NCBI GenBank assembly: GCA_963662155.1
Contig: OY759263.1
Span: 42,648,969 to 42,712,968 of the forward strand
From: Lamellibrachia columna
Lineage: Eukaryota > Annelida > Polychaeta > Sabellida > Siboglinidae
Direction: 5' to 3'
Length of the DNA: 64,000 nucleotides
The translations under genes were made by a program, and so were the position numbers. Of the stretch, positions 1-13,000 are shown in pieces; positions within the stretch are counted from its first letter, which is position 1, and the number at the start of each line of letters is the position of its first letter. The notes under the pieces are model-generated. The model had not been told where the DNA came from. It worked only from the letters and a program-made list of their open reading frames with translations, and made no database searches.

Positions 1-1087
1 AATTACTAACTGACTAGCTAGCATTCTATGGAAAGGAATTACTAATTGACTAGCTAGCATTCTATGGAAAGGAATTACTAATTGACTAGCTAGCATTCTA
101 TCTAAAGGAATTACTAATTGACTAGCTAGCATTCTATCTAAAGGAATTACTAATTGACTAGCTAGCATTCTATCTAAAGGAATTACTAATTGACTAGCTA
201 GCATTCTATCTAAAGGAATTACTAATGGACTAGCTAGCATTCTATCTAAAGGAATAACTAATTGACTAGCTAGCATTCTATGGAAAGGAATTACTAATTG
301 ACTAGCTAGCATTCTATCTAAAGGAATTACTAATTGACTAGCTAGCATTCTATCTAAAGGAATTACTAATTGACTAGCTAGCATTCTATCTAAAGGAATT
401 ACTAATTGACTAGCTAGCATTCTATCTAAAGGAATTACTAATTGACTAGCTAGCATTCTATGGAAAGGAATTACTAATTGACTAGCTAGCATTCTGTGGA
501 AAGGAATTACTAATTGACTAGCTAGCATTCTATCTAAAGGAATTACTAATTGACTAGCTAGCATTCTATCTAAAGGAATTACTAACTGACTAGCTAGCAT
601 TCTATCTAAAGGCATTACTAATTGACTAGCTAGCATTCTATGGAAAGGAATTACTAATTGACTAGCTAGCATTCTATCTAAAGGAATTACTAATTGACTA
701 GCTAGCATTCTATCTAAAGGAATTACTAATTGACTAGCTAGCATTCTATCTAAAGGAATTACTAATTGACTAGCTAGCATTCTATGGAAAGGAATTACTA
801 ATTGACTAGCTAGCATTCTGTGGAAAGGAATTACTAATTGACTAGCTAGCATTCTATCTAAAGGAATTACTAATTGACTAGCTAGCATTCTATCTAAAGG
901 AATTACTAACTGACTAGCTAGCATTCTATCTAAAGGCATTACTAATTGACTAGCTAGCATTCTATGGAAAGGAATTACTAATTGACTAGCTAGCATTCTA
1001 TCTAAAGGAATTACTAATTTATTACCTAGCATTCTATCTAAAGGCATTACTAATTTACTACCTAGCATTCTATCTAAAGGCATTACT
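1..1087. repeat. 36-bp minisatellite, about 30 copies
   Basis: The unit contains TTGACTAGCTAGCATTCTAT followed by CTAAAGG or GGAAAGG. Variant units recur in a nine-unit (324-bp) block: the rare CTGTGG variant sits at 491 and again at 815. The array lies in intron 18 of INTS4 and ends 23 nt from the exon 18 donor; it runs off the window on the left. Confidence 0.97.
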
Positions 1088-1110
1088 TAATCTCTTCCTT
1101 ATTCACAAAC

Positions 1111-1287
1111 CTTGATCCGGACATCCTGGATGTTCTCCACCTCATCTATCTGAGCCACCAGGGTGACGGCGACTGTCAACCCCGCCATGAACTTCAGGGT
1201 GTTGTCCGACACCCCAGTGGGTTCAATGATGGTTGCACTGGCTTGTTGTAACTGGTTGTCAAGATGTAGCATGTACGGACGGTGTCG
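1111..1287 (-). CDS. INTS4: INTS4 coding exon 18 (last one in window)
   Basis: Residues 797-855, phase 0. Acceptor TTCTCCTGCAG|CGACAC, donor [32 protein letters not shown] and IQDVRIK match the C-terminal domain of INTS4. The donor shows that at least one more coding exon lies to the left of base 1. Confidence 0.93.
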
Positions 1288-4200
1288 CTGCAGGAGAAGT
1301 AATCACATTATTTAACAAGATTTAACAAGATTGCCATCCAAGGCAAAGGCCCAGATGGCAAGTGGACAAGGAAGCCATTGACTTATTGAGAGTCCAAAAT
1401 GTTTGTCATTTATATATAACCCGCCCTCCTGAGATGTGACAACCTTGTTTTTAAACATATTCAAGCTGCTAGCAGTTACACAATCTGTACAATTTGTTCC
1501 ATTCATTTGTTGTCCTCTGTGAGAATGAGTACTTCTTGATATCCAATCTACACTGATCCTTTACTAATGTTACCTCATGTCCTCTAGTTCTACTATATTT
1601 CTTGAGTGAAAAACAAATATTTCCATCAATATTTTCATACCCATTCAATATCTTAAAATTATGAATACAGAAGCTGTGTAACAAATAACTGTACGTGGTT
1701 CCATTGATGTCTTAAAAGTTGTGACAAAATACTTGTTTGACATGATGCAGCACATTGTTCATTGGTTAATATTACAGTTAGTGATGATTGTTCATTGGTT
1801 AATATTACAGTTAGTGATGATTGTTCATTGGTTAAGATTACATTTAATGATGATTGTTCATTGGTTAAGATTACAGTTAGTGAGGATTGTTCATTGGTTA
1901 ATATTACAGTTAGTGAGGATTGTTCATTGGTTAAGATTACAGTTAGTGAGTATTGTTCATTGGTTAAGATTACAGTTAGTGAGGATTGTTCATTGGTTAA
2001 TATTACAGTTAGTGATGATTGTTCATTGGTTAAGATTACAGTTAGTGAGAATTGTTCATTGGTTAAGATTACAGTTAGTGAGGATTGTTCATTGGTTAAG
2101 ATTACAGTTAGTGATGATTGTTCATTGGTTAATATTACAGTTAGTGATGTTTGTTCATTGGTTAAGATTAGTTAGTGAGGATTGTTCATTGGTTAAGATT
2201 AGTTAGTGAGGATTGTTCATTGATTAAGATTACAGTTAGTGATGATTGTCCATTGGTTAAGATTACAGTTAGTGATGACTGTTCATTGGTTAAGGTTAGT
2301 TAGTGAGGATTGTTCATTGGTTAAGATTAGTTAGTGAGGATTGCTCATTGGTTAAGATTAGTTAGTGAGGATTGTTCATTGGTTAAGATTAGTTACTGAT
2401 GATTGTCCACTGGTTAAAAATACAGTTAGTGATGACTGTTCATTGGTTAAGATTACAGTTAGTGAGGATTATTCATTGGTTAAGATTAGTTAGTGAGGAC
2501 TGTTCATCGGTTAAGATTAGTTAGTGAGGATTGTTCATTGGTTAAGATTAGTTAGTGAGGATTGTTCATTGGTTAAGATTAGTTAGTGAGGATTGTTCAT
2601 TGGTTAAGATTAGTTAGTGAGGATTGTTACAGCTGGAATACATCCACAGAACAGTTGAAGTTCCACCCAAGAAATGTAAATATATTCATAAAAATGCACT
2701 TTGATCTATAAAAAAGTGTAGATAATAGGCACAATTTCACATAAAATTAGTCTAGCATTTCTGCAAACAAAATAGAATGGTCACTTCTCTCTGTGAGACT
2801 GGAGAAAACAATAAAATAGACCTTGGCATGTCTAAATACTACTACTACATATTGAACAGTTACTTAGACAATGCAAACTACAGCTATATTAGCATCATAT
2901 TATAAATTTGGCATGTATTAAATTATATGTAGACAATTTTGGTAGTGTTTTCATGACATTTTTAATGCACATCTACCTGCAATATACAGCAAAATAATTT
3001 TTTTAATCTGCAGGGCTTCATTTTTTCTCATAAATCAGAAAATTAGTAAATAAAATGAAAAGAAATTAACTAGACAATAAAATAGGTGATCAAAACTACA
3101 GTGATGGGTCTCATTTTGGGATGATGGGTTCACTTATTTATATTTGCATTTTAATGTTCCCAGAGAAGTTGAAGTGACATTGGAATGAAGGCACGCATGA
3201 AGGCATGCCTGAAGACATGCATGAATGCACGCATGAAGGTATGCATGAAGGCATACATGAAGGCACGCATGAAGGCAAGCATGAATGCACGCATGAATGC
3301 ACATGAAGGCATGCATGAAGGCACGCATGAAGGTACGCATGAAGGCACACATGAAGATGACAACAATGAAACCAGAGAGCAATGAGTATCAACAAAGGTT
3401 ACGGTTAGATCACCTGAAGGGCGGCCCGGAGAAGTGGCAGATAGACGGAAGGTTCACACGACTCCAAACGATGCGTCTCAGCAAACAATGACTGGGCAAA
3501 GTCGTCAGCCTTCAGATTGTTCATCAGGAGCAGTCTGAAAGAGAAAGTGACGCCACTCATACATTGACAGTCTACATATCAGCATCAACTTGATACACCA
3601 AAGGGACGATCTCAAAATATCAATGCACAACACTACACACAATTAGTTTCATGGGGCAGAAGGGGCCAGAAGGGGTCAGCAGCTGTTTAACTTAGTGTTT
3701 TGCACTGATCACAGTTTATAAGGGTGGCAACTTCATGCAGGCAGTTTTGCGATACGATGGCTGAAGCGCCACCTGGCAAATATGAAGTTGTCGAAGTTGC
3801 ACACAGCTCGATGTAATTCAGTTTCCTGTAGTGTTAACATGGCTGAATGACATCGATTTGTTGTAGTGTCACACAACATTTTAATATGATGTGGTATTAT
3901 TTATTGATATGATTGGTCGAAATGCATCTTTTACTACCCCTGGCATAGAAGCCAAGTAGAAAGGACCAAAGGCTTTAAGTGTCTTTTGCGAAAGACACAT
4001 GCAAAGTGTAGCCGAAGTTTCAAAATTGCAGTAGGTGGACTGGAACCCTGGTTTTCTCGACTGAAAGTCCGGCGCCCTAACTGGTAGGCTACCTTCACAT
4101 GTCAAATTTGTACAGATTGGAAAATAAAGAGAAATAAGACAATGTGCAATGGCAGACATTTACCATAAAACATTGGACAACTTAACCTGGGTCATTCTGT

Positions 4201-7200
4201 GTCAAATGAACCAATTTTCAAGAAATTTCAAAAGTTGATGTCTCAGAATTTGCTTAAATTTAACGAATGAATAAGTAGCTACACCTAAGAACTTCTGCAA
4301 AAGAACTAAGCATTTCCATGTAAATTGCATCTGTAATGCCCTAATATGTGAACAGGGGGTAAACTCCCAAAAACACACCAGTTATTTTTTATCTGTTTTC
4401 AGGTGTTTCTAACTCTTAAGACGCTTACAAGCTACAGATCTGAAATGTGCTGAATATGTAGACATTTGTAGTTTTTAGTACAATGTAGGAAATAAGTAAA
4501 CATTTATCATATGACATAGACAAAGTGGGGTTATTTATCATATGACATAGACAAAGTGGGGTTATTTATCATATGACATAGACAAAGTGGGGTGAATGAA
4601 ATTGCTCAAGTTTCAAAATGACAACAGGTGGACTTGAACTCTGGTCTAATCACCTTTGGAGGTCATTCAACACCTGCAGATACTGGACACATGACGGCTT
4701 GCAGCTCGTTGTCTTGTTAGTTGTGAGAATGGCCAGTAGGTGCAGTGTCTGTGCCCGTAGCCTCAGCTGGCGGATGCTGGCAATGTCGGCCACACATAGA
4801 CCACGGAACAAGTGCTCCATGTTGTGGGTGAGACGGATCACCTGTGTAAGTACAGGTATTACTATTATTATTATTAGCAAAAATACCCAGGACAGGATAA
4901 CTTGGTAGTTCATAAGGGACTGTCATGATCACAATATAAAAAAAATGTCAGGAAACACTACTTGGTGCTGCCAGTCGCTATCTTGATGGCTACCCCTGGT
5001 ACTTGGAATTCTACTCTCGAAATTGCAACATAATGCTTGCAGTTATAGTAACATCTTGCAATGCCTTGCCCTTGTGTTATGTAGCTTCAAACAACTGCAG
5101 AACAGACGCATGATGTTGTGAACAATTGTACATAATTGTTCACATGGCATTGCGGACAACTGCATGTAATAACTACAAAGGGTAACTACAAAGGGTAACT
5201 ACAAAGGTAATAGCGGGGTGAATTTAAAAAAAATAAAAGTGTCACGATCCGACTGTCATTGTACAAATATACATACAATCGTAAGCTACATACAGTTCTT
5301 TAAAATGCTAAAATAAATAAATAGATACATTATAAGATTAAATACACACTATAATAAGATTACTAAAAATATGTAAGTGGGACCTGCCTGTTTAGATTAA
5401 TATAAATACAGTGTTCTCATTCACAGTTGGTGTGTTCGTTGGTGGAAGTAAGCAGGCTTAAAAAGATGAGTTTTTGGAAGATTCTTGAACTTAGTCAGTG
5501 TGTCTGTATGTCTTATATGTTCCAGCAATGAATTCCAATGTGTGGGTCTCGTCTATTGAGGTATACACCAAACATCCCTTTTCTGATTTATGTACAGAGG
5601 TAACTTCAAATTGTAATACTTCACACAAGTAATGAGTAAATCTGGTTGTTAGTGTATGTTCTAAATCACCATTTGGTAGATGCTTGTACCCAAACTATAC
5701 ACATTTATTACATTATTTATTAATGTTAGTGTGACACACAAACGGGCTGTGGGTAAACCATACTATTCGTAACACGACAGTATTGTAATATATCCATCAA
5801 CTGCAGGCTGTCATAATGCATGCAGTGAACATCTAAGACTTCCATTTTTTATTTATCTTCTAAAACAAAACTTTACTTTTTATTTATTTCTTAATGTGAT
5901 GATAATATATAATAAATACTGGTATGTACATAAAAACAAAAAAGATACATGCCTTTAAAACAATTGACTCAGCCATGTTGTCTGTGCCCAGCTGGGACGT
6001 CCAGTCAACAGATTCCAGTGTCTATAAATGAATATTAAATAATAACAAGTAATGCCACATATTTCCTATGCTATGCAGATTTCTGTTAGCTCGATTGTAG
6101 ATGACAATGGAGTTTGTTAGACAAGAAAACAATTCCCAGCTGCTGCTTGGTAACATTCCGCAGAAGTTCTCATGCCACTACTTCTTATTGGCATCTTCTT
6201 GTTGACCTACTTCTTCTTGACCTATTTCTTCTTGACCTACTTTGTGTTGACCTACTTTCAGTACTCGGCTCGACTGCATAACAACATACTGACATTGAGC
6301 AAACTACATATACCAAAAAATGTATTGTGTAATTTTGTCAAGTACAAAAACAAAAGTATTTTTTGACCACATTACAAGGCACAATGGATTGGAAAAGACA
6401 AAACTGGAGGGAATGGTGACAAGGAACAGAATCAGATGCAAGCCATGACAAAGTTGGGATAAGGACATCACAGATGTCTTCAGAACGGTGACAGCAGCTG
6501 GTAGAATAGCTGGAGAAAGACGTCCATTTTGCAACGAGATTTGGAGAAGAGGATATGCCAATTGAAGAAGCTGCCAGCCTGCTATCGCTCTTACCTGGGA
6601 GAGACAGAGTTGGCACTGCAGGAACATGGACAGACATTTGGCCGTTGCTGACAAACTCGGGTCAACTTGCGACACTCGACTCAGGTCTCTGTAGAGAAAT
6701 AACAGTCAGTTTGTGGATTTCATAAAAATGAAAAATATATTCAGTTGATGGAGTTACATCGGACTCTGCTTAACAGAATCAAGATTTAGCAAGATTGCCA
6801 TCCAAGGCAAAGGCCCAGATGGCAAGTGGACAAGGAAGCCTTTGCCTTATCAAGAGTCCAACATTTTTTATCTGTGTGTAACCTGCCCTCCTGAGACCTT
6901 GTCAACCTTGTCTTTAAACATATTCATGCTGCTAGCAGCTACATATCTGTAGATAATTTGTTCCATTCATTTATTGTCCTCTGTGAGAACGAGTACTTCC
7001 TGATATCCAATCTACACTGATCGTTTACTACTGTTACTTCATGTCTTTGAGTTCTACTGTCTTTCTTGAGTGAGAAAAAAATATTTCTATCAATATTTTC
7101 ATACCCATTCAATACCTTAAAAACTTCAATTGTCCTCTTAATCTCCTTTTCTCAAGGATTTTAAATCACATTCTTTTAGATTTTCTTCATAACTATGGTC

Positions 7201-10022
7201 TCTCAGTTCCGGAATCATTTTAGTTGCTCTCCTCTGTATTCGTTCAAGCGTATCTATATCCTTGTTACGATATGGTCTCCAAGCTTGTATACAGTATTCT
7301 AAATGAGGCCTAATTATTGCTTTATAGAGGTAAAATGAGCTTTTTTCTTGTATGTTATATTTCTCCTAATCAACCCAAGAATGTGATTACCCTTTGAAGC
7401 TGCAATACCAACTGCTCTGAAACTTTGAAGCTGCAATACCAACTGCTCTGAAACTTTCATTTCAGCACTTATTGTTACTTCTAAGTTATTTTCTTTTATG
7501 GTAGTACCTAAAATAGTATCTCCCATTTTATAGTTTACATCCAAGTTCCCGTGTTCTGTGTGTAGGCATTTACATTTCCCAATGTTGCATAGCATCTGCC
7601 ATTTTTTAGACCATTTAACTAATTTGTCTAGATCATTTTGTAAAAGTTGTTTTATCACCATCATTGGTAACAAAGGTCCTAATACTGATCCTTGTGGTAC
7701 CCCACTCAAAACTGATTTCCAGTTGGAAACCAGTCTTCTGTCAGTCAGCCATTTTTCTATCCAGTTGATTATGCCATCCTCGATACTATGGGCTTTTAAT
7801 ATAAGTAGTAATCTTTGATGTGGCACTTTGTTGAAAGCTTTCTGAATATCTAAGTAGACAATATCTACTGGTGATCCCTCGTCTATCCACTTAGTGATTT
7901 CTTTTAAAAAACATAACATATTTGTTAAGCATGACCTCGCTTTTAGGAATCTATGTTGAGATGGATTTCATAATTTATGCCTAACAAGGAAGTCCACTAT
8001 ATGGTCTTTAATTAACCTTTCTAATAATTTACAAATCACTCACTGGTCTGTAATTCTCTTACTTGTTTCTCATACCCTTTTAAAATAATTGATGGTGTTT
8101 GCTTCTTTCCATTCAAAATGAACCACTCACTCTTTTAAGGACAAGTTGAACACTGGAAAGTGGTACACAAATTTTCTTCTACTGTTTCCATTAGTAGTTT
8201 TGGCAGAATTCCATCAACTCCAGGTGATTTATTATCCTTCATTGCCTTTATTTTCTTAGCTACCATATCTGGAGTAAAAATTAACTGTCCTAAATAGTCT
8301 GATTTAACCTCCTGAAATTTAGCATCTGGAACTGGTAATGAACTTATATCCTCTGGTAAACACTGAACTGAAGTATACATAACATATGCATAAAAATTCT
8401 TGCTGTCATTTTTAGGTTACACGCTAATTTTTACTCATAGCGTCTTTTAGACTGTCTAATTTCAGTCGTAGCTGCATTAAGTGTCTCTTTGTAGTTTGTG
8501 TAGTCTCCATAATTTCTGGTATGCCTATAAACCCTCCAGCTTCTTTTCTTTTGAAGTGTTTTTTAGACCGTTTTCCTTGTTTTTTTCAAGGGAGCAAATT
8601 GATGAATGGTACTCTCAATTATATGTTGATAAGAGTCAGCCGTTTAGTAGAATCAACAATATTGGCTGGGATGGAATCATTCCCTATTTACACTGTATCA
8701 AAATGTGCTGCCTCAGTGAATCGGCGACTTAACAGAATTAATTTGGCCATTAATTCGGCCCAAAGTGATTCTATTAAGCAGAGTTCACAGTACAGAATAC
8801 AGAAAATCAAAGCACAGATTTTCACATATTTTATTCGTCATTTCATTTCCTGTGCTACACAGATTTCCATTAGCATAATTAGTCTTCCTGATGTGCCCTA
8901 CATTAATAATACTCATAGGAAAATCTCTCTTTGGCACCTGGAAACCAAGCTCAGGGGCGCATCTAAACAATAGGATTAATCAGACTGATAGTCGGTAAGA
9001 AATATTAAGTCATCCACAGAGGGATAGATATGCAAGAGAGCTAAGGAGGGCAAGTGCGATTCAAAAGATGAGTCTTCAAATGATGCCAAAATTGTGTAAT
9101 GTTTTCTAGTAATCTAACACTAAGAGGGAATGAATGCCATAAAGTAAGCTGTCTGGGATTGCCTTGCCTACAGTGTATTGCTGAAAACAAGCAGCAAAAA
9201 ATACAAACCTAATTCCCAGACTCATCAGTTCCCTTGCAGCGCCACTGTCCATGTTGGTCATTGCCCCCAGTCGCTGCACGGTCTCACAGAGAAATGTAGA
9301 CGCGGTAGATCGCTGTGTCTCGGGAGTAGCTGCTGGCTTCAAGCCAAACTGGCCACCATCCGACATCTATAAAAAATTAATCTGCCTGAATAACTGCATC
9401 AGGTTAGTAACACAAATATTAAAAAACATGTGTTTGCTACAAAAACTACAAACCACACAACATGTATTGATGACAATGGGGAGGGAGAATAATTAATATA
9501 GATTTCTTCTGAACAAAACTATAAGGAGTGAAAACAAGGGGGCTACTGACTCAGCTACATATGGAACAGCCTGCTTGCCATGCCATCTAGAGAAGAACTA
9601 ACCAGATTTCATGTAGAAAGTGACCGACGGTTGCAGAAAGTGAGTAAACGTTAATAGTTGACGTTCAGAGTAAAATCTATATCACACAATATGCCATTTC
9701 ACACTCGCTATATTGGATCTTGCAAAAAACTCAGAATATTAGGATCTACCTGACTGAAGATCACAATTTGGATTGGTCCAATACAAATAATCCAGATCTT
9801 AGAATGGGATCATGGTCTATCCTTAAAGGGTTTATGATCTATCCTGAAAGGAAAGGCCTAATTAAAGGCAACATACAACAGTTTTAAATTTTTAACTAAT
9901 ATGAAGCAAGTTGGGGGTTTGTGTAATTAGAATAACTCAATGCTCTTAACGTTTTATCACAAGCTACATCTAAATTAACAGTGTTTTGTGTTTTATTTTA
10001 TGGTTTAATCTTTATTGCTGTA

Positions 10023-10085
<63 letters not shown>

Positions 10086-13000
10086 TGTATATACATACCA
10101 TCAGATATAGGATACAACTGGAATTAGACCAGCCCATAAATAATCCTATGAAAAACATTCTGTTTTTGAAAAACATTAAGAGATGAAAGATCACGACAGC
10201 GACATGTTTTGTATACATATATATATATAATATTTTCAAGCCACCAAGATATTATAAATACTAATAAATTTATCATTGTGCCATAAAACAGTCATTCAGC
10301 TAACCAATAAAAACTGTTGTATATCCCCTTTAATTGGTCATGATTTTGCTTTTATTTCCACAAGTCTGTGTGACTGACCAGCAGTGACGGCACGAGGTCA
10401 GGCAGTGTCCGGTGCAGGAAGGTGTAGTGCTGGAATGTGTGGTCAGGGAATAGGGGCAGCATGGTAGGACAACTGACCGCTGCATTAAACACCATAATCA
10501 ATATGGCCGTGTCTGACCAGTGGTCAAGGATCACACCTGAATGTTGCCAGACTGGGTCAAGCGTATGCATCCCCTGCTGTCAGAATAAACCAATGCGAAT
10601 CTAAAAATTTGCACCACTGGTTTGAATATTGCTGATTGGCTGAAAATGTAAATTTTTCATATTACGGTGTATTTTGCTACGTAAAAAAACAGTTAAAAAC
10701 AGAATTTAAAATTAAACATGGGGAGTTTGCAACGTTTTAACAATTATTTAGACATTGATCGTAGACAGTAATTAGGGAGAAAGCGACAGTGAAAGTGGCT
10801 TGGTTTGATCTTCCGGTCGAAAACAGCAACAAAAGGATTCTCTTCATTCGGGTTCTCTTGATAAAGAATCCGATGTTTTATTTCACAGATATCTTCTGAC
10901 AGAATGGTAAATTTAAGGGGAAAATTTTCCATAATTCTGACAGAAAAATCTTGCACAGTAAACAGTTGAAAATTCCTTTTGCATAATTATGACAGAAAAA
11001 CCTGGCATAGAAAATGGTTTTCTTCTGCATCAGTTACAAGGATACAGGCTGGGTCATTGATGTCGGGTTCCAGGGTCTCAAAGTATGGATGTGTGCTGAG
11101 CAGTCGGGGAACGAGGGGCAGTGTCAAGGCCGACTGATTCCTTCCCAGCTGCCGCATACACCTACAAGACGACCACTCACTGAACTGACCATTCACACCT
11201 GACGAATCATGTAGGATGACCTGTACAGAAATGACATACTGCACTACAGATCCATAGAGCCAGGCTTCGTGGTCATAACAGATAACAGTAATAAAAAATT
11301 TTTATTCATGATAAATCTTATAAAATATACATTTTATCTTCCTAAGGGTCGTGATTTAAAAATTGATAACTACTATATAAATACGTAAATAAATAGTGTA
11401 GAGCCTAAGACTAAATAATGCTGTGAACTAGTAAAGTATAAAATTTAGTACATATTCATTAAAATATAAAAATAAGATAAGTTGAGTAGAACATAAAAAG
11501 TATGTGGTTTAAGAAAAAAGGCGATGAGCAAAATGTATGAGAACAATAAGTTAACTAAAAGTTAGCTCAAATGTTGATGGTGTCAAGAGTCACTGTTACA
11601 CAACCAAAGATATTGTTCAGATGTGCTGTTTTAAAAGCATCTACAGAATTGCATTGGTAGTGCTGGGTTAAGATTGCTCCATATCTTCTGACCGGTGATA
11701 GCTATTGAAGTTTTGAATATTTGAGTTTGTGCTTGTGGTATGTACAAGTTTTCTTTTGTGTGAGATCGAGTGCTTCAATTAGAGACACTTGAGACTGGCT
11801 GAAACATCTCACACATGTATTGTGGGGCGAGTCCTTTTACTCACTTGTACACCAGTTGTGCTTGTCTCTACTTTACAAGCTTTGGTAATGTTAGCCAATG
11901 TAACTGCTTCATGAGTGGGGCACTTTCTGCTCTGTATTCAGAGTCTGTGATGATTCTGGCAGCACATTTCTGTAGTTTGAGGATACGCTCTGATGACGGT
12001 GCACTGCCCCAGTGTGTGCTGCAGCGATCCATGTGTAGTAGATTATAGCAGTTATCAAATGTGTTCCTTGTTTGAAATGGGAGGTATGTCTTTATTCGGC
12101 AGAGAAATGCAAGGTAGCCAGCAGTCGTGCAGCGTATACTTTGCATGTGTGGCTTCCATGTGAGGAAATGGTCTATTTTGAGCCCGAGTAATTTTTCACT
12201 CTCTGCCACTTGCAGCTTATCTCCCTTGATCCATACATCTGGATCAGTTGTGTCAAGGTACTGCCAGTTTTGTTGAGTTATAATAATCATGATCTTTGTT
12301 TTTTCCACATTGATGACCATTCTGTTTTCGTCACACCAATTAGATATTTCTTGAAGATCGTTGTTTAGGCTCGGTTTAACTGACTGGATGGACTTTCCTG
12401 TGGCAGTGATGGTGGAGTCGTCAGCGTACATGTCCACAGTGACGGTTATTGTAGTGTTCAAGTACATATCATTTGTGAACACAACGAAGAAGAGTGGTCT
12501 CAGAATAGAGCCTTGAAGAATGCCCGTTATGACCTCAGACGGGTTAGACAGTCCTTAAATTGAACAATCTGCTGATGTTCTGACATGTGTGAAGAGAACC
12601 ATTGCATTGCCTGCTCTGAACATCCATAGATGGCCAATTTCTCAAGTAAGACAGTGTGTTTCACAAGATGAATGCCTTTCGCAAGTATCCACTTATGCAC
12701 CATGTGTTTTAAGGACTGTGTCACATGAATGTTTGGCATGAAAACCTGACCGGCTGCCATGTAACAAGTTTGGTGACATAAGGTAGGCGTACAGATTGTC
12801 ATGTCTCTCTAAGACCTTGCTGAGAGCACATAAGACTGAAATTGGTCGGTAGTTCCCTTTGTTGCTGGTAGGCCTCTTCTTGTGAATTGGGGTGACCTTT
12901 GCAAGTTTCCACAATGTTGGAAATTTGCTGCTCCTAATACTATTGTTTATGAGCAATGTGATTGACATTGTTATGGCTGGAGCAGCTGCTCTCAACATCC

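Noticed and set aside
1..1087. Regularly spaced repeat resembling a CRISPR array
   Set aside because: There are no spacers: whole 36-bp units are repeated head to tail, and the context is an intron of an animal gene.
1721..2206. 161- and 137-codon open frames
   Set aside because: They are produced by a 33-bp tandem repeat whose length is a multiple of three.
3134..3395. Open frames rich in MHAF/ACLH and MKAR repeats
   Set aside because: They fall in a 12-bp tandem repeat open in several frames; no coding context.
8521..8973. 150-codon plus-strand frame
   Set aside because: No recognisable similarity; it overlaps the end of a LINE on the other strand and has no splice or start context.
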